A stretch of DNA of 64,000 nucleotides from NCBI RefSeq assembly GCF_009902005.1, contig NZ_WUTT01000001.1, forward strand, positions 360,648 to 424,647, written 5' to 3'. The position numbers and the translations under genes were made by a program. The notes under the pieces were generated by a model. It worked only from the letters and a program-made list of their open reading frames with translations. It was not told where the DNA came from and searched no databases. This document shows, piece after piece, positions 30,782 through 43,033 of the stretch (position 1 is the stretch's first letter; each line of letters starts with the position of its first letter). Origin of the DNA: Halomonas alimentaria. Its GTDB lineage: Bacteria; Pseudomonadota; Gammaproteobacteria; Pseudomonadales; Halomonadaceae.

Positions 30782-31216
30782 ATGAAACTCAATAGCCTGA
30801 GCCCGGCACCGGGCTCCAAGCACGCCGAGAAGCGCGTCGGTCGTGGCATCGGCTCCGGTCTGGGCAAGACCGGCGGCCGCGGCCACAAGGGCCAGAAGTC
30901 GCGCAGCGGCGGCAGCGTCAAGCCCGGCTTCGAGGGCGGTCAGATGCCGCTGCAGCGGCGTCTGCCGAAGTTCGGCTTCACTTCCGCGAAGTCGCTGGTC
31001 TCCGAGGAAGTGCGCCTGGCAGAACTGGCCAAGGTGGCCGGTGACGAGGTCACCCTCGAGACCCTCAAGCAGGCCAACGTGCTGAAGGACGCCACGCTGC
31101 ATGCGAAGGTGATCCTCTCCGGCGATCTGAACAAGGCGGTTACCGTCCGCGGCCTCAAGGTCACCCAGGGTGCCCGTGCCGCGATCGAAGCCGCCGGTGG
31201 CAAGGTAGAGGACTAA
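30782..31216 (+). CDS. rplO: 50S ribosomal protein L15
   Basis: L15 is a late-assembly core protein. The 144-residue protein has the glycine- and basic-rich extension [20 protein letters not shown]. Its stop codon touches the secY start with no gap, so translation is probably coupled. Confidence 0.97.
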   Translation: MKLNSLSPAPGSKHAEKRVGRGIGSGLGKTGGRGHKGQKSRSGGSVKPGFEGGQMPLQRRLPKFGFTSAKSLVSEEVRLAELAKVAGDEVTLETLKQANVLKDATLHAKVILSGDLNKAVTVRGLKVTQGARAAIEAAGGKVED

Positions 31217-32548
31217 ATGGCGAAGTCAGGAAAAATGCCGGCGATGGGCAGCGGTCTGGGTGAACTGTGGGCGCGTCTGCGCTTCGTGCTCCTCGCCATC
31301 GTGGTGTACCGCATCGGTGCCCACATCCCCGTGCCCGGTATGAATCCTGACCAGCTCGCTGCCTTGTTCAGGGAGCAGCAGGGCACCATCCTCGGCATGT
31401 TCAACATGTTCTCGGGTGGCGCTCTGGAGCGCATGAGTATCTTCGCCCTGGGCATCATGCCCTACATCTCGGCGTCGATCATCATGCAGCTGCTGACCGC
31501 GGTCTCGCCCCATCTTGAGCAGCTCAAGAAGGAAGGCGAGGCCGGGCGGCGCAAGATCAGCCAGTACACCCGCTACGGTACCGTGGCCCTGGCCCTGGTC
31601 CAGGCCACCGGCATGTCGGTGGGACTGGCCAGCCAGGGCATCGCCTATACGGCCGACTTCAGCTTCTATTTCACCGCCATCGTCACCTTCGTGGGCGGTG
31701 CGGTGTTCCTGATGTGGCTGGGCGAGCAGATCACCGAGAAGGGAATCGGCAACGGCATCTCGCTGCTGATCTTCGCCGGTATCGTGGCGGGCCTGCCCGG
31801 CGCCGTCGGCCAGGCCTTCGAGCTGGCCCGCAACGAAGGGGCGTGGAACGTCCTGCCGCTGCTGGCCCTTACGGCCCTGGGCGTAGCCACCGTGGCCTTC
31901 GTGGTGTTCATCGAGCGCGGCCAGCGCCGCATCACCGTGAACTATCCGCGTCGTCAGGTCGGCAACAAGATGTACGCCGGCCAGAGCAGTTACCTGCCGC
32001 TGAAGGTGAACATGGCGGGTGTCATTCCGCCCATCTTCGCCTCCAGTATCCTGTTGTTCCCGGCGTCGCTGGGGCAGTGGGTGGGTGCCGGTGACGGACT
32101 CGACTGGCTGCAGCGCGCGTCCCAGGCCCTCGGCCCGGGGCAGCCGCTGTACATCTTGCTTTTTGCCGCGGCGGTGGTATTCTTCTGCTTCTTTTACACA
32201 GCGCTGGTCTTCAATCCCAAGGATGTGGCCGACAACCTCAAGAAGTCGGGCGCCTTCCTGCCGGGGATTCGTCCTGGTGAGCAGACCGCTCGCTACGTCG
32301 ACAAGGTCATGACCCGTCTGACCCTGTTTGGCGCCTTGTACATCACTGCGGTTTCCCTGATGCCCCAGTTCCTGATCGTGGCCTGGAATGTGCCGTTCTT
32401 CTTTGGCGGTACCTCGCTGCTGATCGTGGTGGTGGTCATAATGGACTTCATGGGGCAGGTGCAGTCGCACCTCATGTCGCATCAGTACGAGTCGGTGATG
32501 AAGAAGTCCAACCTGAAAGGCTACGGCGGCGGCGGCATCATGCGCTGA
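31217..32548 (+). CDS. secY: preprotein translocase channel SecY
   Basis: SecY is the ten-helix pore of the SecYEG translocon. The 443-residue protein shows the plug region after helix 1, [18 protein letters not shown] near the middle, and the cytosolic loops that bind ribosome and SecA ([20 protein letters not shown]; later [20 protein letters not shown]). It joins rplO directly and is followed by rpmJ. Confidence 0.97.
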   Translation: MAKSGKMPAMGSGLGELWARLRFVLLAIVVYRIGAHIPVPGMNPDQLAALFREQQGTILGMFNMFSGGALERMSIFALGIMPYISASIIMQLLTAVSPHLEQLKKEGEAGRRKISQYTRYGTVALALVQATGMSVGLASQGIAYTADFSFYFTAIVTFVGGAVFLMWLGEQITEKGIGNGISLLIFAGIVAGLPGAVGQAFELARNEGAWNVLPLLALTALGVATVAFVVFIERGQRRITVNYPRRQVGNKMYAGQSSYLPLKVNMAGVIPPIFASSILLFPASLGQWVGAGDGLDWLQRASQALGPGQPLYILLFAAAVVFFCFFYTALVFNPKDVADNLKKSGAFLPGIRPGEQTARYVDKVMTRLTLFGALYITAVSLMPQFLIVAWNVPFFFGGTSLLIVVVVIMDFMGQVQSHLMSHQYESVMKKSNLKGYGGGGIMR

Positions 32549-32620
32549 GGCGCCGCCCGTCGAACTGGCGCGTTGCGGCCCGCAGGGGTCGCCTCGCTAG
32601 CCGACTTTGGAGATGGAACG

Positions 32621-32734
32621 ATGAAAGTTCGAGCTTCCGTGAAGAAAATGTGCCGCAACTGCAAGATCATCCGTCGCAATGGCGCCGTCCGCGTCATCTG
32701 CACGGAGCCGCGGCACAAGCAGCGCCAGGGCTGA
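32621..32734 (+). CDS. rpmJ: 50S ribosomal protein L36
   Basis: A 37-codon gene, too short for most gene finders. The protein ([20 protein letters not shown], ending RHKQRQG) has the zinc-ribbon set Cys-X2-Cys, Cys and His, so it is the zinc-binding form of L36. A TGGAG site precedes the ATG. It closes the spc operon, as in E. coli. Confidence 0.95.
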   Translation: MKVRASVKKMCRNCKIIRRNGAVRVICTEPRHKQRQG

Positions 32735-32772
32735 TACCTGGTACTGCACTGAACCGGGTGCCGGCATGCCCC

Positions 32773-32801
32773 TTGCCCTCTGCAGGGTAAAGGGGTATGC
32801 T
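32773..32801 (+). promoter_or_regulatory. alpha operon promoter with overlapping hairpin
   Basis: TTGCCC (32773-32778) and TATGCT (32796-32801) are 17 bp apart, 58 bases before rpsM. The spacer lies in a hairpin (CCCCTTGCCCT, CTGC loop, AGGGTAAAGGGG at about 32769-32795). The leader that follows could hold an S4 translational control site, by analogy with E. coli. Confidence 0.55.
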
Positions 32802-32859
32802 GTTGCGCCTTTTGTAGTAGACCCAACGAGCAAGCCGCTCACATATTCGGAGTAAGCTG

Positions 32860-33216
32860 ATGGCCCGTATTGCAGGCGTCAATATCCCGGACAACAAGCA
32901 TGCGGCGATCTCGCTGACCTATATCTTCGGGATTGGCCGCACTCGTGCACAGGACATCTGTGCCGCGTCCGGCATCGCGCCGACCACCAAGATCCAGGAA
33001 CTGTCATCTGAAGAGATCGACACCCTGCGTTCCGAGGTTGGCAAGTACACCGTTGAGGGTGACCTTCGTCGTGATGTGACGCTGAATATCAAGCGTCTCA
33101 TGGACCTGGGTTGCTACCGTGGTCTGCGTCATCGTCGTGGTCTTCCGCTGCGTGGTCAGCGTACCAAGACCAATGCGCGTACCCGCAAGGGCCCGCGCAA
33201 GCCGATCCGCAAATAA
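32860..33216 (+). CDS. rpsM: 30S ribosomal protein S13
   Basis: S13 contacts P-site tRNA and forms bridges to the 50S subunit. The 118-residue protein starts [20 protein letters not shown] and has [20 protein letters not shown] and a basic tail ending in [10 protein letters not shown]. First gene of the alpha operon. Confidence 0.97.
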   Translation: MARIAGVNIPDNKHAAISLTYIFGIGRTRAQDICAASGIAPTTKIQELSSEEIDTLRSEVGKYTVEGDLRRDVTLNIKRLMDLGCYRGLRHRRGLPLRGQRTKTNARTRKGPRKPIRK

Positions 33217-33255
33217 CACGCACGTTCTGGCGTAAAGACAGGAAGAATCATCAAC

Positions 33256-33642
33256 ATGGCTAACCCGCGTAGCAATCGCAAGAAGGTTAAAAAGCAGGTA
33301 GTGGATGCCGTTGCGCATATCCACGCCTCTTTTAACAACACGATCATTACGATCACAGACCGCCAGGGCAATGCCCTTTCCTGGGCAACTGCCGGTGGTT
33401 CGGGTTTTCGTGGTTCTCGCAAGAGCACCCCGTTCGCTGCTCAAGTAGCAAGCGAGCGTGCAGCGACCGCTGCAGCCGAGTATGGTGTGAAAAACGTCGA
33501 CGTGCTGGTCAAGGGCCCCGGTCCTGGCCGTGAATCCGCCGTGCGTGCTCTGAACGCCGCCGGCTTCCGCGTGCAGAGCATCATTGACGCGACGCCCATT
33601 CCCCACAATGGCTGCCGTCCGCCGAAGAAACGCCGCGTTTAA
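33256..33642 (+). CDS. rpsK: 30S ribosomal protein S11
   Basis: S11 shapes the mRNA exit platform. The 128-residue protein has [20 protein letters not shown] and ends with [11 protein letters not shown], the conserved C-terminus. Confidence 0.97.
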   Translation: MANPRSNRKKVKKQVVDAVAHIHASFNNTIITITDRQGNALSWATAGGSGFRGSRKSTPFAAQVASERAATAAAEYGVKNVDVLVKGPGPGRESAVRALNAAGFRVQSIIDATPIPHNGCRPPKKRRV

Positions 33643-33654
33643 GGAGACAGATTC

Positions 33655-34275
33655 ATGGCTCGTTACATTGGACCGAAGTGCAAACTGTCTCGTCGTGAGG
33701 GGACCGACCTCTTCCTGAAGAGCGGTGTCACTCCCTTCGAGAAGAAGTGCAAATCCGAGCAGATTCCGGGTGTGCACGGCCAGCGCCGTCAGCGTATTTC
33801 CGAATACGGCTTGCAGCTTCGCGAGAAGCAGAAAGTGCGCCGCATGTATGGCGTACTCGAGAAGCAGTTCCGCAACTACTACAAGGAAGCGGCCCGTCTC
33901 AAGGGCGCGACCGGTGAGGTGTTGCTGCAGCTTCTCGAATCCCGACTGGACAACGTCGTCTATCGCATGGGCTACGGCTCGACCCGCTCCGAGGCTCGGC
34001 AGCTGGTCAGCCACAAGGCCATCGCCGTGAATGGCAAGAGCGTCAACGTGGCTTCCTACCAGGTCAAGCCCGGTGATGTGGTCTCCGTTCGCGAGAAGGC
34101 GAAGAATCAGGCGCGCATCCAGAACGCCCTGGCCCTGGCCGCCAACCGCGGCGACGTGGCCTGGATCGAGGTCGATGCCAAGAAGATGGAAGGCACCTTC
34201 AAGGCGCTGCCCGAGCGCGGCGACCTGTCTGCCGACATCAACGAGGCCCTGATCGTCGAGCTGTACTCCAAGTAA
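33655..34275 (+). CDS. rpsD: 30S ribosomal protein S4
   Basis: S4 nucleates 30S assembly and, in E. coli, represses the alpha operon. The 206-residue protein has the N-terminal domain ([20 protein letters not shown]) and an S4 RNA-binding fold ([20 protein letters not shown]). An inverted repeat (GCCTGCC/GGCAGGC, 34293-34318) lies between it and rpoA and could attenuate. Confidence 0.97.
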   Translation: MARYIGPKCKLSRREGTDLFLKSGVTPFEKKCKSEQIPGVHGQRRQRISEYGLQLREKQKVRRMYGVLEKQFRNYYKEAARLKGATGEVLLQLLESRLDNVVYRMGYGSTRSEARQLVSHKAIAVNGKSVNVASYQVKPGDVVSVREKAKNQARIQNALALAANRGDVAWIEVDAKKMEGTFKALPERGDLSADINEALIVELYSK

Positions 34276-34361
34276 GCGGTGCCAAGCGCCGTGCCTGCCT
34301 CCGTTGACGGGGGCAGGCCAAGAGTACCCAGTATCCGTTTGGCAGCCTGAAAGGTGTTCAT

Positions 34362-35360
34362 ATGCAGCGTTCAGTGACAGAGTTTCTTCGCCCGCGCGAC
34401 ATCAAGGTCGAAGAGATCAGCGCACACCACGCGAAGATCGTGCTCGAGCCCTTCGAGCGTGGCTTCGGCCACACGCTGGGCAACGCCCTGCGTCGCATCC
34501 TGCTCTCGTCCATGCCCGGCTGTGCCGTGGTGGAGACCGAGATCAGCGGCGTCGAGCATGAGTACAGCGCGATCGAGGGCGTCCAGGAAGATGTCATCGA
34601 GATCCTCCTGAACCTCAAGGACGTGGCGATCAAGATGCATAGCCGCGACGAGGCGGTGCTCTCGCTGAACAAGCAGGGCCCGGCCGTCGTGACTGCGGGC
34701 GACATCGCCCTCGACCATGACGTCGAGATCGTCAACCCCGACCACGTCATCGCCCACGTCAACGAGGGTGCCGAGCTGAAGATGCAGCTCAAGGTGGCGC
34801 GTGGCCGCGGCTATGAGCCGGCGGATGCACGTGTCGGTGCCGACGACGAATCTCGCGCCATCGGCCGCCTGCAGCTGGATGCGACCTTCAGCCCCGTGCG
34901 TCGTGTTTCCTACAGCGTCGAGGCCGCGCGTGTCGAACAGCGCACCGACCTCGACAAGCTGATCATTGACCTAGAAACCGACGGCACACTGGATCCCGAA
35001 GAGGCGATCCGTCGCAGCGCGACCATCCTGCAGGATCAGCTGGCCGCGTTCGTCGACCTGGAAGCCGACAAGGAACAGGAAGTGGAGGAGGAAGAGGATC
35101 ATATCGATCCGATCCTGCTGCGCCCCGTAGACGATCTCGAGTTGACCGTTCGCAGCGCCAACTGCCTGAAGGCCGAGAATATCTACTACATCGGCGATCT
35201 GATCCAGCGCACCGAGGTGGAGCTGCTGAAGACGCCGAACCTCGGCAAGAAGTCCCTGAATGAAATCAAGGACGTTCTGGCAGCACGCGGTCTTTCCCTG
35301 GGCATGCGGCTGGAGAACTGGCCGCCGGCTAGCCTGAAGGACGACAAGGCCTCCGCGTGA
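34362..35360 (+). CDS. rpoA: DNA-directed RNA polymerase subunit alpha
   Basis: Alpha dimerises to start RNA polymerase assembly and contacts promoter UP elements and activators. The 332-residue protein has the N-terminal domain ([20 protein letters not shown]), a flexible acidic linker ([19 protein letters not shown]) and the C-terminal DNA-binding domain ([20 protein letters not shown], then [14 protein letters not shown]). Confidence 0.98.
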   Translation: MQRSVTEFLRPRDIKVEEISAHHAKIVLEPFERGFGHTLGNALRRILLSSMPGCAVVETEISGVEHEYSAIEGVQEDVIEILLNLKDVAIKMHSRDEAVLSLNKQGPAVVTAGDIALDHDVEIVNPDHVIAHVNEGAELKMQLKVARGRGYEPADARVGADDESRAIGRLQLDATFSPVRRVSYSVEAARVEQRTDLDKLIIDLETDGTLDPEEAIRRSATILQDQLAAFVDLEADKEQEVEEEEDHIDPILLRPVDDLELTVRSANCLKAENIYYIGDLIQRTEVELLKTPNLGKKSLNEIKDVLAARGLSLGMRLENWPPASLKDDKASA

Positions 35361-35399
35361 GCGCCGACTCGAGTCCCAGTTTGGTAAGGAATCACAACC

Positions 35400-35789
35400 A
35401 TGCGTCATCGTAAGAGTGGTCGTCACCTCAATCGTACGAGCTCGCATCGCCAGGCCATGTTCAAGAACATGAGCGTGTCGCTGATCGAGCATGAGGTCAT
35501 CAAGACAACCCTGCCCAAGGCCAAGGAGCTGCGTCGCGTCATCGAGCCGCTGATCACCCTGGCCAAGCAGGACAGCGTCGCCAACCGTCGTCTGGCCTTC
35601 AGCCGCACCCGCTCGAAGGAAGCGGTCGGCAAGCTCTTCAATGAGCTGGGTCCGCGTTACGTCGAGCGTCCGGGCGGTTACGTCCGTATCCTCAAGTGCG
35701 GCTTCCGCACCGGCGACAACGCCCCCATGGCCTTCGTCGAGCTCGTCGACCGTCCGGTCGTCGAGGACGAGGAAGCCGCCGAGGAGTGA
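35400..35789 (+). CDS. rplQ: 50S ribosomal protein L17
   Basis: L17 lies near the tunnel exit. The 129-residue protein begins [20 protein letters not shown] and ends with an acidic tail EDEEAAEE. Last gene of the ribosomal supercluster, followed by a terminator. Confidence 0.97.
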   Translation: MRHRKSGRHLNRTSSHRQAMFKNMSVSLIEHEVIKTTLPKAKELRRVIEPLITLAKQDSVANRRLAFSRTRSKEAVGKLFNELGPRYVERPGGYVRILKCGFRTGDNAPMAFVELVDRPVVEDEEAAEE

Positions 35790-35830
35790 TCCTCGGCCGG
35801 TCTTCCGGCGATACGGCAAGCGCTGTAAAG

Positions 35831-35863
35831 AAAAACCGGCTCCCGCAAGGGGCCGGTTTTTTT
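35831..35863 (+). terminator. alpha operon terminator
   Basis: AAAAACCGGC(T)CC pairs with GG(GG)CCGGTTTTT around a CGCAA-type loop, then a T run to 35863. It lies 41 bases after rplQ. Confidence 0.85.
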
Positions 35864-35898
35864 CATGGGGCGTCTGACTATTCTGTTGGAGTCCCTGA

Positions 35899-36026
35899 GT
35901 CGCGGCTCCTTCGGCGACAGGCCTGAGCGGGGGCGCTGTGAACCCCTCCCTGGGCGCTACCGACGCCGTCCCTGGCGTAGGACCCCCTCCAGGCCTGTCC
36001 CCGACGCCGCTCGCTTCGGTGTCGCG
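35899..36026. repeat. intergenic multi-hairpin repeat (Halomonas type)
   Basis: The core at 35916-35999 is bounded by the perfect inverted repeat GACAGGCCTG/CAGGCCTGTC, extended inward by G-rich and C-rich arms. It encloses a smaller hairpin (ACGCC...GGCGT). Flanking hairpins (GTCGC...GCGAC at 35899-35918; GACGCCG...CGGTGTC near 36001-36022) complete it. I recall similar elements between genes in Halomonas genomes; this is memory, not a search. Placement between two convergent genes suits a BIME- or REP-like element. It does not recur in the window. Confidence 0.6.
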
Positions 36027-38888
<2,862 letters not shown>

Positions 38889-39063
38889 TCCCACCTCATG
38901 AGCTCGGCAAAAGAGCGCGGCAAAAGATCGATTATACGGGCCGGCTCCCGGCGGCGGCAAAGCGGTCGTGGATGCCGGCTTTCCCCGGCAGGTGGCAAAC
39001 CGCTAGAATAGGCGGTCCACTCCTGGGCGCTTGGCGCCCCTCCAGGGAAGATTCGCTACGTCT

Positions 39064-40452
39064 ATGCGCAAGGTCTCCGGGCTGCTGCTCCCCGCCGAAC
39101 GGCGCGCCATCACCGGTCTGGCCGGTCTCTACGCCACCCGCATGCTGGGCCTGTTCATGGTGCTGCCGGTCCTGGCGCTGTATGCCGACGACCTGGCCGG
39201 TGCCACGCCACTGCTGGTGGGGCTGGCGCTGGGTATCTATGGCCTGACCCAGGCCACCCTGCAGATCCCCTTCGGGCTGCTCTCCGACCGCCTGGGACGC
39301 AAGCCGGTGATCGCGGGCGGCCTCCTGCTGTTCCTGCTGGGCAGCGTGGTGGCGGCAATGGCCGACACCATCGGCGGGGTGATCCTCGGCCGCTGCCTGC
39401 AGGGCAGCGGCGCGGTGGCCGCAGCGATCATGGCGCTGCTTGCCGACCAGACCCGTGAACAGGTGCGCACCGCGGCCATGGCCACCATCGGCCTCTCCAT
39501 CGGCGTAGCCTTCGCCGTGGCCATGGTGCTGGGGCCGCTGGTGGCGAGCCACTTCGGCCTCTCCGGGGTGTTCTGGTTCACCGCTGCTCTGGCTGCCCTG
39601 GGGCTGCCGGTATTGTGGCGGCTGGTGCCCCCTGCGCCGCGTCGCCTGCGTCACCGCGACGTGGGCATCGACCGCGCTCAGCTGGGCCGCACCCTGGGTC
39701 GGCCCGACCTGCTGCGTCTGGACCTCTCGATCTTCGCCCTGCATCTGGTGCTGATGGCGATCTTCGTCGCGGTGCCGTTCCGGCTGCTCGACGCGGGGCT
39801 CCCCACCGAGCGTCACGGCCTGGCCTACCTGGGGGTGATGCTGCTGGCCTTCGTCGGCATGGTGCCGCTGGTGGTGGTCGCCGAGAAGCGTCGGCAGATG
39901 AAGGCGATGTGCCTGCTGGCCATCACGGCGATGCTGGCCAGCCTGCTGGGCATGACCTGGGCCGGCGCCGGGCTATGGGGCCTGCTCGGCTGGCTGCTGC
40001 TCTACTTCATCGGTTTCAACCTGCTCGAGGCCACGCTGCCGTCGATGATCAGTAAGCTGGCCCCGGCCGGGGCCAAGGGCACCGCCATGGGGGTCTACTC
40101 GACCAGCCAGTTCCTGGGGGCCTTTCTGGGCGGCGTGCTCGGCGGGGCGCTCTCCCAGCAGTGGGGGCTGCCGGCGGTGTTCCTGGGTGCCGCCGCGTTG
40201 ACCGCGGCCTGGCTGGCGGTAATGGTGGGCATGCGTCAGCCGCCGCATCTGGTCAGCGAGGTGGTGGCACTCGACGACGATCACGGCGATGATGCCCTGG
40301 AGACCCAGATGGCCAGGTTCGCCGAGGTGGCCGGCGTGGAGGACGTGCTGATCGTCCCCGAGGAGCGCCTGGCCTATCTCAAGGTGGATCGCCAACGCCT
40401 CGACGAGGAGGCGCTGGCAAGACTGATCGATACGGGAAGGGAGCACGCCTGA
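39064..40452 (+). CDS. MFS transporter, YajR-like, with C-terminal cytosolic domain
   Basis: A 462-residue transporter with about 12 membrane segments and the MFS motif A between helices 2 and 3 (GLLSDRLGRKPVI). The last 60 residues after the membrane part (from about 400, including FAEVAGVEDVLIVPEERLAY) are soluble and look like the ferredoxin-fold YAM domain of E. coli YajR. Substrate is unknown. A YajR-like MFS between uvrA and ssb matches the Pseudomonas order. ATG 39064 is preceded by AGGGAAG, rather far away; an upstream TTG at 39031 is the alternative. TAGAAT at 39004-39009 may be its -10. Confidence 0.85.
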   Translation: MRKVSGLLLPAERRAITGLAGLYATRMLGLFMVLPVLALYADDLAGATPLLVGLALGIYGLTQATLQIPFGLLSDRLGRKPVIAGGLLLFLLGSVVAAMADTIGGVILGRCLQGSGAVAAAIMALLADQTREQVRTAAMATIGLSIGVAFAVAMVLGPLVASHFGLSGVFWFTAALAALGLPVLWRLVPPAPRRLRHRDVGIDRAQLGRTLGRPDLLRLDLSIFALHLVLMAIFVAVPFRLLDAGLPTERHGLAYLGVMLLAFVGMVPLVVVAEKRRQMKAMCLLAITAMLASLLGMTWAGAGLWGLLGWLLLYFIGFNLLEATLPSMISKLAPAGAKGTAMGVYSTSQFLGAFLGGVLGGALSQQWGLPAVFLGAAALTAAWLAVMVGMRQPPHLVSEVVALDDDHGDDALETQMARFAEVAGVEDVLIVPEERLAYLKVDRQRLDEEALARLIDTGREHA

Positions 40453-40522
40453 CGGCGTGCCCTTCACTTCATGGCGCGGGGCGCCAGGCGGCGGCCCCGG
40501 CCCGCGACACGATGCATGCATG

Positions 40523-40580
40523 ACAGCGCATCCATGGCGCTGTGCTCAAGACAACGTACTCAAGACATCGTATTCAAGAT
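40523..40580 (+). promoter_or_regulatory. ssb leader: inverted repeat and tandem 14-mers
   Basis: ACAGCGC (40523-40529) and GCGCTGT (40537-40543) form an inverted repeat. A 14-bp unit follows: CTCAAGACAACGTA at 40545-40558, CTCAAGACATCGTA at 40559-40572, and a partial third copy TTCAAGA. The arrangement ends 15 bases before ssb and overlaps its probable leader. A LexA box (CTGT-N8-ACAG) was looked for and is not present in that orientation. Confidence 0.5.
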
Positions 40581-40595
40581 CACAAGGAGTCCCTC

Positions 40596-41243
40596 ATGGC
40601 CCGTGGCATCAACAAGGTCATCCTCATCGGCAATCTGGGGCAGGATCCCGAGGTGCGCTTCAGCCCCTCCGGCACTGCCATCGCCAACCTCAACCTGGCC
40701 ACCACCGATACCTGGATGGACCGCCAGAGTGGCCAGCGCCAGGAGCGTACCGAGTGGCACCGCCTGGTGCTGTTCAACAAGACCGCCGAGATCGCCCAGC
40801 AGTATCTCAAGAAGGGCAGCAAGATCTATGTCGAAGGCCGCCTACAGACCCGCAAGTGGCAGGGGCAGGACGGGCAGGATCGCTACACCACCGAGATCGT
40901 GGTCAACGACATGCAGATGCTCGACTCCCGCGGCGGCGGCGGTGACTTCCAGGGCGGCGGCTTTGCGGGTGGTCAGCCCCAGCAGGGTGGCTATGGCGGC
41001 CAGCCTCAGCAGGGCGGCTATGGTGGCCAGCCCCAGGGAGGTGGGCAGCCGGGCGGGGCACCCCAGCAGGGCGGTGGCTTCGGTGGTGGAGCGCCGCAGG
41101 GTCCCCCGCAGCAGCCTGCCCAGCAGCCCCCGCAGCGTCCTGCCCAGGGCGGCCAGCCCGGCGGCGGCCAGCAGCAGGGCGGCAACTTCGGGGCGCCCGA
41201 CCCGGGCAGCTTCGACGACTTCGACGACGAGATCCCGTTCTGA
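40596..41243 (+). CDS. ssb: single-stranded DNA-binding protein
   Basis: SSB coats single-stranded DNA and recruits repair and replication proteins. The 215-residue protein has the OB fold ([20 protein letters not shown] to about residue 110), then a long Gly/Gln/Pro linker containing repeats of QQGGYGGQP, and the acidic partner-binding tip DDFDDEIPF. It is longer than E. coli SSB because of the linker. The ATG at 40596 follows AAGGAG; upstream in-frame Met codons fall in the leader repeats and are rejected. Confidence 0.97.
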   Translation: MARGINKVILIGNLGQDPEVRFSPSGTAIANLNLATTDTWMDRQSGQRQERTEWHRLVLFNKTAEIAQQYLKKGSKIYVEGRLQTRKWQGQDGQDRYTTEIVVNDMQMLDSRGGGGDFQGGGFAGGQPQQGGYGGQPQQGGYGGQPQGGGQPGGAPQQGGGFGGGAPQGPPQQPAQQPPQRPAQGGQPGGGQQQGGNFGAPDPGSFDDFDDEIPF

Positions 41244-41283
41244 TTCGTCGTTTCGCTGACGGCATGCCGAGGGAGGTGCGCGC

Positions 41284-42171
41284 GTGAAGCTGCTGGTACT
41301 GGATGCCGGCCACTGCCTGAGCCTGGCCCTGGCCCGGGAGGCCAACCGCCGCTCGGATACCGAGCTCACCATCGAGGAGGGCTTGGAGCTGGATCCCGCC
41401 TGGCTGGCGGAGGTGGCGCCGGATGCCCTGGTGATTCCGCCGCTGTCGCGGCCGATCGTCGCCGCGCCGGCGGAGGTGACGGCCCACGCCGAGGCGGTGG
41501 AGCGTTGCCTGGAGGCGTGCCGCCAGGCGGATATCCCGCTGGTGTGGTGCGTCTCCGACCAGCTCTACGAGGATGGTTTCGCCGAGCCCATCGACGAGCA
41601 CGTGATTCCGCGGCCCCGTGACGAGAGCCTGCGGCGGCTGGTGGCCACCGGCGACCGGATCCGCGCCGAGCATCCGCATCACCTGATCGTCCGGCTGGGG
41701 CCGCTGTTCGCCCTGGAGGGGAGTCACGCCTGGCTCAACGAGCTGATCGATACCCTGATCACCGCCGGGGAGGTACGCGGCGAGGCCGACGTGACCTGCT
41801 GCCCGACCTCGGCGGATGCGGTGGCCCTGGCGCTGATCGGCATGCTGCAGCAGCAGCAGTGTGGTGCCGATGCCTGGGGAAGTTACCACCTGGCCGGCAC
41901 CGAGCCGGTGAGCGTCTATACCTTCGTCTCGGTGGTGCGTACCCAACTGGCCACTCGCCTCGAGGGGCGCGGCGATCATCGCGAACTGGGCACGCTGCGC
42001 GCATTGCACCACCATCACGACCATCCGCTGCGCCGCGTGCTCAACTGTCGGCGGGTGCTGGAGGTGTTCGGCGTGCACCAGAAGCCCTGGCGGCTGGAGC
42101 TGAGCAACATGCTGGACGCCTGGTGCCGGGCCAACACCCCGGCATGTGGCGAGGAGGAGAGCGGGTCATGA
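41284..42171 (+). CDS. RmlD-like (sugar nucleotide-binding) protein, degenerate
   Basis: A 295-residue protein with overall likeness to the RmlD/extended SDR superfamily: Rossmann-like start (MKLLVLDAGHCLSLALAREA), a later IVRLGPLFALEGSHAWLNEL resembling the RmlD loop, and YHLAGTEPVSVYTF like the sugar-binding region. The glycine-rich NAD motif and a YXXXK catalytic pair are not evident, so ordinary reductase activity is doubtful. His-rich HHHHDHP sits near residue 240. It is coupled by ATGA to the acyltransferase downstream, which hints at a membrane-lipid or envelope role. The function is unknown. Confidence 0.7.
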   Translation: MKLLVLDAGHCLSLALAREANRRSDTELTIEEGLELDPAWLAEVAPDALVIPPLSRPIVAAPAEVTAHAEAVERCLEACRQADIPLVWCVSDQLYEDGFAEPIDEHVIPRPRDESLRRLVATGDRIRAEHPHHLIVRLGPLFALEGSHAWLNELIDTLITAGEVRGEADVTCCPTSADAVALALIGMLQQQQCGADAWGSYHLAGTEPVSVYTFVSVVRTQLATRLEGRGDHRELGTLRALHHHHDHPLRRVLNCRRVLEVFGVHQKPWRLELSNMLDAWCRANTPACGEEESGS

Positions 42172-42917
42172 ACGTGCTGCGCAGCCTGCTCTTCTACCTG
42201 GGCTATTTCACCGCCATGCTGGTGTGCGGCGTGCTCTTCCTGCCGCCTGCGCCCTTCCTGCCGCTCGGTTCCCGCTATCGGCTGCTCAACCTCTACAACC
42301 ACTTCATCATCAGTTGGTTCCACCTGGTGGTCGGGGTGCGCTATGAATTTCGCGGGCGAGAGCATCTGCCCGCCGGGCCCTGCGTGATACTGGCCAACCA
42401 CCAGTCCGAGTGGGAGACCGTCTACCTGCAGTTGCTGCATCCGCCGGTGTGCACGGTGCTCAAGAAGGAACTGCTGAATCTGCCGATCTTCGGCTGGGGC
42501 CTGCGGCTGCTGCACCCCATCGCCCTGGATCGTTCACGCCCCTCCCGGGCCATCAAGCAGGTGCTCACCCAGGGCAAGCGGCGCCTGGAGGAGGGGCTGT
42601 CGGTGCTGATCTTCCCCGAGGGCACTCGGGTCGCTCCTGGCAGCCGCAAGCGTTACAACAAGAGCGGGGCGGTGATCGCCTGTCGTGCCGGGGTGCCGGT
42701 GGTGCCGGTGGCCCACAACGCCGGCGAGCGCTGGCCGGGCCGCCATTGGGTGAAGAATCCGGGACGCTTGACGCTGGTGGTGGGCGAGCCCATCGAGACC
42801 GCAGGGCGAACGCCGGAGGAGGTGCTGGCCGAGACCGAGGCGTGGATCGAGGCGACCCTGGCGGAGATCTCCGAGGTACCGCGTCCGGTGCGTGACGAGG
42901 CGCGGGAGCCGGCCTGA
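42168..42917 (+). CDS. 1-acyl-sn-glycerol-3-phosphate acyltransferase family protein
   Basis: A 249-residue PlsC-type acyltransferase, which would transfer an acyl chain to lysophosphatidic acid or a related acceptor at the inner membrane. An N-terminal membrane segment (about residues 7-28) is followed by NHQSEWE, in which Glu replaces the usual Asp of the HX4D motif, and FPEGTR. Both are typical of one PlsC clade. The start overlaps the preceding stop in ATGA. A palindromic terminator lies downstream. Confidence 0.88.
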   Translation: MNVLRSLLFYLGYFTAMLVCGVLFLPPAPFLPLGSRYRLLNLYNHFIISWFHLVVGVRYEFRGREHLPAGPCVILANHQSEWETVYLQLLHPPVCTVLKKELLNLPIFGWGLRLLHPIALDRSRPSRAIKQVLTQGKRRLEEGLSVLIFPEGTRVAPGSRKRYNKSGAVIACRAGVPVVPVAHNAGERWPGRHWVKNPGRLTLVVGEPIETAGRTPEEVLAETEAWIEATLAEISEVPRPVRDEAREPA

Positions 42918-42974
42918 GTTCATCAGGGCACCGCGCGTGGTGGTTCGTACCCGAGGCGCAGGTCCAGGCCCACC

Positions 42975-43010
42975 AACGCAAGAGGCGCCCCGATGGGCGC
43001 CTCTTGCGTT
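42975..43010. terminator. bidirectional terminator between plsC-like gene and fabB
   Basis: A perfect 16-bp inverted repeat (AACGCAAGAGGCGCCC, CGAT loop, GGGCGCCTCTTGCGTT) lies between convergent genes. The stem is strong, but T runs are short on both sides, so efficiency is uncertain. Confidence 0.75.
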
Positions 43011-43033
43011 ACGACTCGAGCTGACGCGAGTGG

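Noticed and set aside
38889..39063. Possible LexA box between uvrA and the MFS gene
   Set aside because: No CTGT-N8-ACAG match was found, although SOS control of uvrA is known in other bacteria.
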